Shown: positions 6,900 through 15,423 of the stretch, piece by piece
Layout: each line of letters starts with the position of its first letter
Numbering within the stretch: the stretch's first letter is position 1
DNA from: Treponema sp.
Lineage (GTDB): Bacteria > Spirochaetota > Spirochaetia > Treponematales > Breznakiellaceae
Direction: 5' to 3'
Length of the DNA: 64,000 bases
Assembly (NCBI GenBank): GCA_009777535.1
Contig: WRLP01000005.1
Location: forward strand, 62,001-126,000
Position numbers and translations under genes: made by a program
Notes under the pieces: generated by a model
What the model was told of the DNA's origin: nothing
Seen by the model: the letters and a program-made list of their open reading frames with translations, nothing else
Databases searched by the model: none

Positions 6900-9689
6900 A
6901 TGAAAAAACATATTCTAGCATGGTTATTATTATTTGTAATTTGTTCTTTATTCTTTTTATCCTGTAATGATCCTTTTGCGGAAGACACTGGAATTATCAT
7001 TATAAATTTGGGCGGAGGAACCAGCCGTTCTGCTCTTCCCTGGCCGCCGGACGAAGATATCCTTGATAAACTTATATACGATATTGGGATCTCCGGCAAT
7101 GGAGATACCATATCAATTAAAGGAAAAAGATACGGCGACGGCATAAAGGCAAATGTTGCCGCAGGCCGCTGGAATGTTTCCGTAGAAGCCCGGTATGAAG
7201 GTGAACTGTACGCCGCAGGCTCCGGCAGCGTGAATGTAATAGCCGGACGGGAAAATGCGGTAACGATAAATATGATGGATGCACAAGATTCCCTACCCGA
7301 TGATGACCCGCCGCCTGTTTCCGTAATTGTAAGCCCTGCTCTGGCTGCGGTTACCATAGGCCAAACTCAGCAATTTACCGCCTCGGTAAGCGGGACTGCC
7401 GACCAGAGCGTTACATGGTCGGTGTCTGGCTCTACGATTGAGTTAACTGATACCAATATTGACGAGACCGGCCTTCTCTATGTCGCCCTTGATGAAATTC
7501 CCGGCACAATCCTGACAGTTAGTGCAACATTAGCAGCCGACCCGTCAAAGACAGGCACTGCAACAGTGACAGTTTTTGAAAATGTCAATGCGATAACACC
7601 ATCCCTGGAAGGACTGTCTGCTGAACTAAGTTACGCCGAAGGCAGCGCAGCCACAGCTTTGCAGATAACAGTCGCCAACAACGCCGCTATTCTGGAACAG
7701 GGCGGAATGCTTTCGTACCAGTGGTACAGCTCGACTGTCGATCCCGGCTTTTCTTTAACAGGCGATTTGTTGGATACAACCAGCGGCAGCTTTATTCCCC
7801 CGACTACTGCGGCAGGAACATCTTATTACTGGGCAGTCGTTACCAATGAGATTGCCGACAACGGCGATGGCGGTGTCAAATCTGCCACTGCGCCGAGTAA
7901 TGTGGTAAGGGTGGTGGTTACGTTAAATGCAATCAAGCCTGTACTCAGTGGGCCTGCCGCATATACTTACACTATAGGCGATACGGCAACAGCTTTACAG
8001 ATAACAGTCGCCAACAGCGCCGCCATTCTGGAACAGGGCGGAATGCTTTCATACCAGTGGTACAGTTCAGCCAGCAATCCCGGCCCTTCTCCAACAACAG
8101 GTACTCAGGTTGGCACAAACACCAACAGCTTTACTCCGCCCACAGGTACATATGGAGCAATGTACTACTGGGTCATTGTTTCTAATGATATTGAAGATAA
8201 CGGCGACAGCGGAAGAAAGACCATCACTACAACCAGCGATGTTGTAAGAGTGGGTGTAGGAGGAGGCGACGGCTCTATGCTGAATCCCTTTATTGTCTAC
8301 GATTCGGTTTCCTTGAAAAATGTCGGCAGCGGCGGACCAGGCGGGCCGGGATCGGGAGCATGGCAAATGGATGATAATTACAAAATGGAGAAAGACATAG
8401 ATCTAACAGATATCGGTAACTGGGAACCCCTCTTACTCAATGCCGGAGCTTTTGATGGTAACGGTAAGACCATCAGTAATCTTACAATAAGTGCTACAGA
8501 CATAGAGACAAATTTCGGTCTGTTTGGTTATATAGGCCCGGGCTCAGAAGTGAAAGACCTAACCCTGTCCGGATTGACCGTCAATGCCCCAAGATCCCTA
8601 AATGTTGGCGGTCTGGCGGGCTACAATGAAGGTGGTACAATAGAGAACTGTATTGTTATAGGCGCTGTTTCAGGCAATGAATATGTCGGCGGCGTGGTAG
8701 GGAACAATGACGGCGGTACGGTGCAGGACTGTAAGGCCCAGGGAAATATCAATGGCTTTGATATACCCAGTAATAATTCCATGTCAATTGGCGGCGTAGT
8801 GGGGTACAACGACAATAGCGGCACAGTGCAGGGATGCTCCTACACCGGAGGTACTGTTACAGGAGACTCCTACTATGTAGGCGGCATAGTAGGGCTTAAC
8901 TGGAATGGTACTGTGGAATATTGTTACGCCACGGGAAATGTTACAGGCGGCGATGATAATGTCGGCGGCGTGGTAGGGTGGAATACCGATATTTCCGTAA
9001 CTAATGCTGTGCGATACTGTTACGCCACAGGCGATGTTATAGGCGGCAATAATGTAGGCGGCGTGGCAGGTGACAACATCGGCACGGTAGAGTACTGCTA
9101 TGCTACAGGCAGTGTAACCGCTACCAGCCCTATTTCGCCCACTGTAGGCGGTGTGGTGGGGAATGTGTCCAATGGCAGTATAGTGCGGCATTGTTATTCC
9201 ACAGGCGATGTTACAGGCGGAGCTGTTTCCGGCGGTATAGCAGGGCGGATTTTTCATAGCGCCATTATTGAGTATTGTTATGCTACGGGTAATGTAAATA
9301 GCACCACCGAGTATTCCGGCGGTATTGCGGCGTCTCAACTGGGGAGTAATCAAGGCAGTGTAAGATTCTGCGTGGCGCTGAACCCGAGCGTCCGTGCAGC
9401 ATCGCCGGCTACTTATTTGGGACGTATACTTGGGTTCAATGGCGGGAGTATCCCTCTTACCAACAACTATGCGCGAAGTGACATGGATCTGTATGAAAAT
9501 ACCACACTAGTATTCCCAACCGAAACCACAGCCTCCGGCAGAGACGGCCTGGATGGATTTAGTGGCACAGGCACTGGGCAATACAACAACCAGACATTTT
9601 GGACTGGGATTGATACAGGCTGGGATTTCAGCACAATTTGGGAATGGGACTCTGCCATTAATTTGCCGGTTTTAAGAGGTATGCCGTAG
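6900..9689 (+). CDS. GLUG-repeat surface lipoprotein with Ig-like domains
   Basis: Protein of 929 residues. A lipoprotein signal peptide ends at Cys22 (LFFLSC). Then come a bacterial Ig-like domain (about residues 140-230, with VTIGQTQQFTASVSG and SVTWSVSG), two close copies of a roughly 100-residue module containing ALQITVAN, AAILEQGGMLSYQWYSS and YYWxxVxN, and a C-terminal half of GLUG motifs (VGGVVGNNDGGTV, VGGIVGLNWNGTV and others) that should form a beta-helix. Domains of this kind occur in surface adhesins and IgA-peptidase-like proteins. A GGAG site precedes the ATG. It is the last gene of the operon and the likely displayed product. Confidence 0.8.
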   Translation: MKKHILAWLLLFVICSLFFLSCNDPFAEDTGIIIINLGGGTSRSALPWPPDEDILDKLIYDIGISGNGDTISIKGKRYGDGIKANVAAGRWNVSVEARYEGELYAAGSGSVNVIAGRENAVTINMMDAQDSLPDDDPPPVSVIVSPALAAVTIGQTQQFTASVSGTADQSVTWSVSGSTIELTDTNIDETGLLYVALDEIPGTILTVSATLAADPSKTGTATVTVFENVNAITPSLEGLSAELSYAEGSAATALQITVANNAAILEQGGMLSYQWYSSTVDPGFSLTGDLLDTTSGSFIPPTTAAGTSYYWAVVTNEIADNGDGGVKSATAPSNVVRVVVTLNAIKPVLSGPAAYTYTIGDTATALQITVANSAAILEQGGMLSYQWYSSASNPGPSPTTGTQVGTNTNSFTPPTGTYGAMYYWVIVSNDIEDNGDSGRKTITTTSDVVRVGVGGGDGSMLNPFIVYDSVSLKNVGSGGPGGPGSGAWQMDDNYKMEKDIDLTDIGNWEPLLLNAGAFDGNGKTISNLTISATDIETNFGLFGYIGPGSEVKDLTLSGLTVNAPRSLNVGGLAGYNEGGTIENCIVIGAVSGNEYVGGVVGNNDGGTVQDCKAQGNINGFDIPSNNSMSIGGVVGYNDNSGTVQGCSYTGGTVTGDSYYVGGIVGLNWNGTVEYCYATGNVTGGDDNVGGVVGWNTDISVTNAVRYCYATGDVIGGNNVGGVAGDNIGTVEYCYATGSVTATSPISPTVGGVVGNVSNGSIVRHCYSTGDVTGGAVSGGIAGRIFHSAIIEYCYATGNVNSTTEYSGGIAASQLGSNQGSVRFCVALNPSVRAASPATYLGRILGFNGGSIPLTNNYARSDMDLYENTTLVFPTETTASGRDGLDGFSGTGTGQYNNQTFWTGIDTGWDFSTIWEWDSAINLPVLRGMP

Positions 9690-9762
9690 GGGGGGTGGTT
9701 CGTGTCAATTATAATACTGGTGAGTTTAGTTTTTATCGAATTAACGAAAGTCACGTTATTCT

Positions 9763-9786
9763 CCCCGTTCGGGCGTTTTAACGGGG
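9763..9786. other. Hairpin downstream of the GLUG lipoprotein gene
   Basis: CCCCGTT (9763-9769) and AACGGGG (9780-9786) form a seven-base stem with a ten-base loop. No T-run follows on either strand, so it is not a classical terminator. It may stabilise or help end the operon mRNA. Confidence 0.4.
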
Positions 9787-9854
9787 AAAAAGGCCCGTGG
9801 GGGGTAATGGTTCAGGCAAATTCAGCACATATCAAACGGTTTTCTTTATTAGGA

Positions 9855-9873
9855 TAGCTATAACGTTATGTGC
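9855..9873 (+). repeat. Isolated cassette-type junction (R' end)
   Basis: The sequence AGCTATAACGTTATGTGC matches the right end of the repeats of the 23-33 kb array (AACGTTATGTGC). As in that array, an AT-rich gene with a TTGACA promoter follows within about 50 bp. No left arm is visible upstream, so it is a partial site. Confidence 0.45.
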
Positions 9874-9907
9874 ATATTATGTTTATTTTAATAATAAAAG
9901 TATTCTA

Positions 9908-9936
9908 TTGACAAAAAATCGAAAGAATGATAATTT
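9908..9936 (+). promoter_or_regulatory. Sigma70-type promoter
   Basis: TTGACA at 9908-9913 and TAATTT at 9931-9936 are spaced 17 bases apart. A GATAAT at 9929 with 15-base spacing is the alternative -10. It drives the two-gene unit starting at 9967. Confidence 0.5.
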
Positions 9937-9966
9937 GGCTATAGATAATGTCTAAGGAGGACAGAA

Positions 9967-10326
9967 ATGAAAAGATATTCATTTTTTGCGGGATTTATCA
10001 GTTTATTGCTGGTTATTGGATTTATAGTTGCAAGCTGTGGTGGCGGGAGCAGTCCTACAAATGTGGTCAAACAACTCCATACAGCCATTGAAAAGGGAGA
10101 TGCTAAAAAGATTGGTGAATTAATGACCCCTGAGGCGGCAGGAATGGTAGCCATGATGGGTGATAAAGCAAAAGGAATGCTTGCTTCCTACGGCGAAATA
10201 ACTAATACTGAAGAAACCATTGATGGAGATACAGCTACTGTATTGGTAACTTACAAAAATGGAGAAACAAGTAATTATGACCTTGTGAAAGTAGATGGGA
10301 AATGGAAAGTTTCAGTGGATAAATAA
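9967..10326 (+). CDS. DUF4878-type lipoprotein
   Basis: Protein of 119 residues: lipoprotein signal peptide ending in VASC (Cys24), a GGGSS linker, then a compact NTF2-like fold. The DUF4878 pattern is visible: VVKQLHTAIEKGDAKKIGEL in the first helix and the closing strands DYDLVKVDGKWKV-like (here YDLVKVDGKWKVSVDK). It has an AAGGAGG ribosome-binding site at 9953-9959. The function of the family is unknown. It is AT-rich compared with the upstream operon and overlaps the next gene by 32 bp. Confidence 0.75.
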   Translation: MKRYSFFAGFISLLLVIGFIVASCGGGSSPTNVVKQLHTAIEKGDAKKIGELMTPEAAGMVAMMGDKAKGMLASYGEITNTEETIDGDTATVLVTYKNGETSNYDLVKVDGKWKVSVDK

Positions 10327-10951
10327 AGTTCATAATCGTAAAACTTATGTGTTATCAGGCATTGTAATAATTATTATTTTGATTGCATCAGTTTTAATTT
10401 ACGTACTGATGCCCAGAGGCAGACCCGTCATATTACAAAAATCAGACGAATTATTTGAAATTGTAAATGACGGGGATATAATTTGTCGTCTTGGGGACAG
10501 GTTTTGGTCGCAGGTTTTTAAAGATACATCAGTAACAGATAAACGATATTCACATATGGGTATAATCAGAATTGTAGATGGCACGGTTACTGTAGTACAC
10601 GCAGAAGGCACATTGGATTCCGGAAAAGATTTTGTAAAGGAACAGTCGTTTAATGATTTCATTAAAATTGCCAGAGCAATTGGAATTTACAGGACGAAAA
10701 ATATTGACGGAATTCAAATATCAAATACATCAGTTGAATATTTAGGTGCACCTTTTGACTGGAAATTTGACATGGATAATGAATCGGAAATATACTGTAC
10801 GGAATTATTATATTTGGTATTTAAGCAATTAATGCCTGAAATTGAATTAAAAACAATTTATATCAAAGAATTGGGAAAAGAAATAATACCGCTCGAGGCA
10901 ATTTCAAATTCAGAATATTTTTCTGAAATTTATTACAAGGATAACTGGTAG
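10295..10951 (+). CDS. YiiX-type permuted papain-like cysteine hydrolase, membrane-anchored
   Basis: Protein of up to 218 residues with one membrane segment (about residues 19-38) and an extracytoplasmic domain. GDIICRLGDRFWSQVF and YSHMGIIR carry the catalytic-type histidine, and EIYCTELLYLVFKQL carries the cysteine, in the permuted order of YiiX/YebB-like NlpC/P60 enzymes. These act on amide bonds in cell wall or lipid substrates; the substrate here is unknown. The start is uncertain because the ATG at 10295 lies inside the preceding gene. An internal GTG or ATG would shorten or remove the anchor. Confidence 0.7.
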   Translation: MGNGKFQWINKVHNRKTYVLSGIVIIIILIASVLIYVLMPRGRPVILQKSDELFEIVNDGDIICRLGDRFWSQVFKDTSVTDKRYSHMGIIRIVDGTVTVVHAEGTLDSGKDFVKEQSFNDFIKIARAIGIYRTKNIDGIQISNTSVEYLGAPFDWKFDMDNESEIYCTELLYLVFKQLMPEIELKTIYIKELGKEIIPLEAISNSEYFSEIYYKDNW

Positions 10952-11122
10952 CATTATTCTAAAAACAGTTTTACGGCACATTACGAACGTGCCTGTTGCG
11001 TAAAATTTAAGATGAGTCAGACAAGGGTAGCCTGACTGCCACTCGGCAATGCTCCTGTTGCAGACAGGATTTCCTGTTCAGCCGGTATTATAAGCATTCA
11101 TTACAGGTTATAATATTACCTA
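10952..11122. other. Intergenic region with short hairpins and a -10 box
   Basis: Contains GGCAC...GTGCC (10975-10993), TCAG...CTGA and CAGGATTTCCTG pairings but no good terminator T-run. TATAAT at 11109-11114 lies eight bases before the next ATG, with only a weak TATTAT at the -35 position. Confidence 0.35.
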
Positions 11123-12337
11123 ATGAACGGGAGATTGTTTGCAAAAGGTGCCGGTAAAATAACCACTCTTACTGTCGGTTTTCTTTTTCTATTTATTCTT
11201 GTTTTTCCTCTTGTGCCTCAAACGAACGGCGACAGCGGTGAGGACATTCCTTTTTATGATGATATCCCCTTTGCTGAAAATTTATTATTTTTTGAGGAAC
11301 TTTTTATTTTCGATGATGCCTTTTCGTTTGCAGAGACTCTCATGGGCGAAGAAATTACCCTGGACGAGGAGGTCCTTTTAAGTGAAGAAATTTCCCTCGA
11401 ACCGCAAGACGACGGCGAAGGCACTCCGGCTGCCGATGAAGTTTTGCTCGGTGAAGATACCTCTCTTGTTGATGAAACCCTTCTAAGCGAAGAAGATCTG
11501 TATGATAACGATGATTTCCTTGATGATGACACCTTATTTTTTGAGGCTCCTCCCCTGATTTTTGAAGTTCCCATGTTCGAGATGCGCTCCCTTGCCGAAA
11601 TATTCCCGGATATTTCGTGGAGACAAAGAATTCTAGCAAGGAGCAGCGAAGGGCTAAGAAATTATTTTTTAAGCAATGAATCCCCGTCTCTTGTTGCAAA
11701 TCCCGATTTGGAAATTGATCTTCTTGGCAGCGTGATGGAGAAAAATCCTTCTCATCTTATCGAAGCTCTGGTGGTAGTGCCGTATAACGAAAGAGAGTTC
11801 GATCTGCTGGATATTTACAATGCGCTGGGAAGGATCGAAAAAATTAAAGATCAATCGGTTATTCTGAACGGCAATGATTTCTATGTTTTTACCGATTCCA
11901 CCAGAATTGAAAGCAGCCGCAACAGAAGGGTTGTGTCCGATCCTCCGCCGTCAGTTACACTCCCTTTTTCGGAAACAATGTTTCTTCGCCTGCGGGAAGT
12001 TAATTTTGGAAATCTATTTATTCGCGGAGAAATATCCATAAGTCTGTATGGCATAACTTACAGTATGACTAATTTCACAGACGTTCGTTATCTTCTTATT
12101 CCGGTTATGAGAGCGGAAAGATATATAACGGTAATCTATCTTGAACCTGTTAGGGAAGGAATGCTTATCTACAGTGTGACCGGGTTTTACTTACCTGGCT
12201 TTATCGCCGACAGAGTAAATCTGACTCCGAATATAAACAGACGGATTGAAATATTCATGAATTGGATTATCGAAGGCTTAAGGGAACAGGAATTCCGGGC
12301 ATTGGAGCAGGAAGAAACCGGTAACTATCAATACTGA
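11123..12337 (+). CDS. Exported hypothetical protein with an acidic repeat region
   Basis: Protein of 404 residues. An N-terminal membrane or signal segment (VGFLFLFILVFPLV) is followed by about 115 very acidic residues built from repeats of the type LLxEExxLxEE. The C-terminal domain is a globular region of about 230 residues starting near RSLAEIFPDISWRQ. I do not recognise the family. There is no Shine-Dalgarno sequence, and a TATAAT box lies eight bases before the ATG, so translation may be leaderless. An in-frame start further upstream is not available. Confidence 0.6.
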   Translation: MNGRLFAKGAGKITTLTVGFLFLFILVFPLVPQTNGDSGEDIPFYDDIPFAENLLFFEELFIFDDAFSFAETLMGEEITLDEEVLLSEEISLEPQDDGEGTPAADEVLLGEDTSLVDETLLSEEDLYDNDDFLDDDTLFFEAPPLIFEVPMFEMRSLAEIFPDISWRQRILARSSEGLRNYFLSNESPSLVANPDLEIDLLGSVMEKNPSHLIEALVVVPYNEREFDLLDIYNALGRIEKIKDQSVILNGNDFYVFTDSTRIESSRNRRVVSDPPPSVTLPFSETMFLRLREVNFGNLFIRGEISISLYGITYSMTNFTDVRYLLIPVMRAERYITVIYLEPVREGMLIYSVTGFYLPGFIADRVNLTPNINRRIEIFMNWIIEGLREQEFRALEQEETGNYQY

Positions 12338-12369
12338 TGCCTTTAGCCCTGCCGCTTTTAAAACAAAAT

Positions 12370-13425
12370 CTACTTGTATTCTTCTGATATTTCCCTGAAT
12401 TGATCCTGAACCGAAATAAGCGCGTCGGTGATAACCGGATCGAATTGGGTTTCCCTGCCGTCATAAATAATTTCAATCGATTCATCGTAGGGAATGGCGG
12501 CTTTGTAGACGCGGGCGCAGACCAGGGCATCGTAGACATCGGCAAGTGAGGCAAGCCTGGCAACCAGGGGGATTTCCAATTCCTTCAGTCTCTGCGGGTA
12601 ACCATTGCCGTCCCACCGCTCATGGTGCCCGTAACATATATTTTCACAGTGCTTTAGATACAGGGAAGAGTTTACATCCCCCAATTCGCCTATTATTTCC
12701 TTGCCCCTGGTGGTATGAGTTTTCATAATCTCATATTCTTCGGCGGTAAGTTTACCGGGTTTTAGCAGAATTCTGTCGGGTATGGCAATCTTGCCGACAT
12801 CATGGAGGGCCATGGATTTCATGATAATATCCGGCTTGAGTTTCATAAGTTCTTCAGCATAAACCGAATTGGACGCCACAAGGTAATAGGTCAGCGTTTT
12901 CATATAAAGCTGCGTCCGTTTTACATGCTCGCCGGATTCAAGGTCGCGGTGTTCAATTACGTTTGCAAGACCCTGCAGGGCATTGTCCAGCGTATTTGTC
13001 GCTTCGGCGGTTTTTTCGGCGACCATCTGCTCCAGGCTGTCGCTGTAGTTTTTAAGTTCAATCTGATTTCTGACCCGCAGTTTTACAATCTCCGGAAGAA
13101 AGGGTTTATTGATAAAATCTACCGCTCCGGCTGCCAGCAATTCGCTTTCCGAATCGTTCTCCGCCGTAATAAAAATAACCGGAAGCCGCATTAAAGCCTT
13201 GTCATTTTTCATTATTTCAAACATCTGGCGTCCGGTCATTTCCGGCATCAAAACATCCAGAAGAATAATCTTTGGAAGTGGATTCGCGTTACGGAGTACC
13301 TGCAGAGCTTCTTTGCCATTGGTGGCGGTTATAATATTATATTCGTCTTTTAGTATTTCCTCGAGAATCATAACATTCAAGTCAATGTCATCTACAACAA
13401 GCACAGTCTGTTTTTTATTATCCAT
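12370..13425 (-). CDS. Response regulator with HD-GYP phosphodiesterase domain
   Basis: Protein of 351 residues. A receiver domain (VLVVDDID acidic pair; phospho-Asp in KIILLDVLMPEMTG; lysine in FINKPFLPE) is followed by a coiled linker and a C-terminal HD-GYP domain. The metal-binding pair reads ALHDVGKIAIPD and the GYP motif GHHERWDGNGYP. This class degrades cyclic di-GMP when phosphorylated or bound to partners. It overlaps the upstream Hpt gene by eight bases, so phosphate may arrive through that Hpt protein from a hybrid kinase encoded elsewhere. Confidence 0.93.
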   Translation of the reverse strand: MDNKKQTVLVVDDIDLNVMILEEILKDEYNIITATNGKEALQVLRNANPLPKIILLDVLMPEMTGRQMFEIMKNDKALMRLPVIFITAENDSESELLAAGAVDFINKPFLPEIVKLRVRNQIELKNYSDSLEQMVAEKTAEATNTLDNALQGLANVIEHRDLESGEHVKRTQLYMKTLTYYLVASNSVYAEELMKLKPDIIMKSMALHDVGKIAIPDRILLKPGKLTAEEYEIMKTHTTRGKEIIGELGDVNSSLYLKHCENICYGHHERWDGNGYPQRLKELEIPLVARLASLADVYDALVCARVYKAAIPYDESIEIIYDGRETQFDPVITDALISVQDQFREISEEYK

Positions 13426-13762
13426 TTTGCGCTATCACCTTTTCTACTTCTTTAATGGTTTGGGAAAAAACATTTTTTAACACGTTCAGTTGATCAGGTT
13501 TTACATCATTTGCTTTTATCTGTGCTTCAATCTCCTGAATTTGCCTGCACAACTCAGGAAGTGAGAGATTTGCGACCACTCCTTTAATCATGTGGGCGGT
13601 ACTATGTGCTTTTTCCATGTCACCTTCGGCAAGCGCGGTTTCCAGATCATTTAGATTTGTACCATCTTTGAATTTTACAAGCAGTTTGACATAGAGGTTC
13701 TTGTTATTCATAACCCTTCCTATGCCTTCTTCGAGATTTAATAAAACGACATCATCAGCCAT
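13418..13762 (-). CDS. Histidine phosphotransfer (Hpt) protein
   Basis: Helical protein of 114 residues with the Hpt motif AHSTAHMIKGVVANL, in which the histidine before MIKG is the phospho-acceptor. It stands alone rather than fused to a kinase, and its stop overlaps the start of the HD-GYP regulator. The two should form part of a phosphorelay to cyclic di-GMP degradation. Confidence 0.88.
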   Translation of the reverse strand: MADDVVLLNLEEGIGRVMNNKNLYVKLLVKFKDGTNLNDLETALAEGDMEKAHSTAHMIKGVVANLSLPELCRQIQEIEAQIKANDVKPDQLNVLKNVFSQTIKEVEKVIAQNG

Positions 13763-13774
13763 TATTAACCTCTC

Positions 13775-13999
13775 TTATCGTTCACGGTAAATGATCCGGC
13801 CTCTGCTTAAATCGTATGGGGAAAGGGCGATCTTGACCCGGTCGCCGGGTACTATACGAATGTAATGCTTGCGCATTTTACCGGAAAGGTGAGCAAGAAT
13901 GAGGTGTCCCTTTTGATTGTCAAGCTCGACCCTGAACATGGTGTTGGGAAGAGCTTCCTTTACAATACCTTCTACCTCAATAGCTTCTTCTTTCGCCAC
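13775..13999 (-). CDS. infA: Translation initiation factor IF-1
   Basis: 74 residues, the normal length. It has the OB-fold signature of IF-1: [56 protein letters not shown] and a basic end. It binds the ribosomal A site during initiation. An AAGGAGAT ribosome-binding site precedes the ATG at 13999. It is not in a ribosomal protein cluster here but sits upstream of the Hpt/HD-GYP pair, 12 bp away. Confidence 0.97.
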   Translation of the reverse strand: MAKEEAIEVEGIVKEALPNTMFRVELDNQKGHLILAHLSGKMRKHYIRIVPGDRVKIALSPYDLSRGRIIYRER

Positions 14000-14088
14000 A
14001 TAATCTCCTTAATTACATATTATGCAGAAATTATCTTTATGTCAATCTTGTCTGCCGTGCGATCCGTAGCTATAATTTAATTAAGCAT

Positions 14089-14958
14089 ATGAATCCGCAA
14101 ATGCGACTTGCCAGCATGCACACACATACTCTTTTTTGTGATGGCAAGGACGATATAGAGACGATGTGCCGTGCGGCGCATGCAAGGGGTCTTTATGCCA
14201 TTGGATTCAGTTCTCATGCGCCGGTTTTTAGGCATACGGGTTTTAAGACGGACTGGCACATGAGCGATGAAAAGTTGAACGAATATGCGGGTGAAGTGCT
14301 TGCCGCACGCAGCCGCTGGCATGGGAAACTGGCGGTTTTCCTTGGCCTTGAGCTTGATTATATCAAGGGGCTCAGATCGGCCATGGACAGCGACATAAAG
14401 GCTTTTAATTCCGATTTTATTATTGGCTCAATACACTATGTTGTTCCGCCCAATGGCGCACAGCCTTTTACAGTAGACGGGCCGCAGGAAGAGTTTGAAA
14501 ATGGCATTCGCGAAGGTTTTGGCGGAGACCTGGAAGCTTTTCTGCAATGCTACTGGACCGCAATGGCGGAAATGGTTGCCCTTGGGGGAATTGATATTAT
14601 TGGACATATTGATCTGGTTAAAAAAAATTTGCTGGGTTTATATGCAGAAAGGGATTTTTTGATTGCAGCCGAAATAGCCCGTACCGCCGCCTGCGCCGGA
14701 GTCGCAGTCGAAGTAAATACGGGCGGTCTTAACCGGGCTTACATTAATGAGACCTGTCCCTCCGCCTTCCTTTTACGTATTTTTAATGAGCATAAAGTTC
14801 CGGCGATAATAACAGCCGATGCTCACCGTGCCGCAGACATTAACGGAAATTATGATATTGCGCGGCAAACACTCATTGAAGCCGGCTATACCGAACACGC
14901 GCTCTTTTCGGGGAAACAGAACGGAAAACCCACCTGGCACATTGAAAAACTAATTTAG
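14089..14958 (+). CDS. hisK: PHP-family histidinol-phosphatase
   Basis: Protein of 289 residues of the PHP phosphoesterase superfamily. Metal-binding motifs in order are MHTHTLFCDGK, GFSSHAP, LGLELDYI, IGSIHYV, IDIIGHIDLV, VEVNTGG and TADAHRA. This matches the HisJ/HisK histidinol-phosphatase group, which removes phosphate from L-histidinol phosphate in histidine biosynthesis. Other PHP phosphatases are possible. No other his genes are near. It is divergent from infA. A TATAAT box at about 14071 lies close to the start, and no clear Shine-Dalgarno sequence is seen. Confidence 0.8.
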   Translation: MNPQMRLASMHTHTLFCDGKDDIETMCRAAHARGLYAIGFSSHAPVFRHTGFKTDWHMSDEKLNEYAGEVLAARSRWHGKLAVFLGLELDYIKGLRSAMDSDIKAFNSDFIIGSIHYVVPPNGAQPFTVDGPQEEFENGIREGFGGDLEAFLQCYWTAMAEMVALGGIDIIGHIDLVKKNLLGLYAERDFLIAAEIARTAACAGVAVEVNTGGLNRAYINETCPSAFLLRIFNEHKVPAIITADAHRAADINGNYDIARQTLIEAGYTEHALFSGKQNGKPTWHIEKLI

Positions 14959-15043
14959 TTTCTCTGCCAGTAATGCATAGTTTTGCAGAGTATCACTGGA
15001 CTAATATTTTTATTTATATTATTATTTATTTTAAGGAGTAATC

Positions 15044-15340
15044 ATGGCAAAAACAAAACAATCACCGGGATCCCTTCTTTTGGGATTACTCGACAAGCAT
15101 GGCCTGAACTGCAACAGACTTGCGAGGGAAATTAAGTGCAGTCAAACAGCATTAAGGCTTATAAGCCTGGATCAAAGCCGGATAACAACGTCTGTTGCAA
15201 TGCGTCTTGCAAAAGTATTCAGCACAAATCCTGAATTCTGGCTTGTTGCACAGATGAAATATGATATTGATCAGGCTGCCGGGGACAAAAAATTAAATAA
15301 AATACTAAAGGGCATCTCAAAAGCCGGAAAGAAAAGGTAA
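15044..15340 (+). CDS. HigA-type helix-turn-helix antitoxin, no toxin beside it
   Basis: 98 residues with an XRE/HigA helix-turn-helix (NRLAREIKCSQTALRLISLD, then MRLAKVFSTNPEFWLVAQMKYD). The second segment is the usual dimerisation motif of HigA and VapI antidotes. An AAGGAG site precedes the ATG. The usual HigB toxin gene upstream is absent: the preceding gene is the histidinol-phosphatase. It may act as a solitary regulator or control a distant toxin. Confidence 0.8.
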   Translation: MAKTKQSPGSLLLGLLDKHGLNCNRLAREIKCSQTALRLISLDQSRITTSVAMRLAKVFSTNPEFWLVAQMKYDIDQAAGDKKLNKILKGISKAGKKR

Positions 15341-15423
15341 GAACTGCAGCGCCTGATATCGTGCCAATGCCCGCATATTAGGCGCTAAGGTTACTTCCAA
15401 TATTATACTGCCTGGCTGTTCCA

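Noticed and set aside
6089-7357. A 422-codon open frame on the minus strand
   Set aside because: It covers the FecR and GLUG lipoprotein genes in antisense and has no recognisable motifs.
9763-9786. The CCCCGTT/AACGGGG hairpin as a terminator
   Set aside because: There is no T-run on either side in the right orientation, so it is listed only as a hairpin.
10970-11110. CACATTACGAACG at 10977 as the left end of a repeat closing the 9865 cassette
   Set aside because: It resembles CACATAACAAACG, but no L box, inner stem or right core follows, so the match is too weak.
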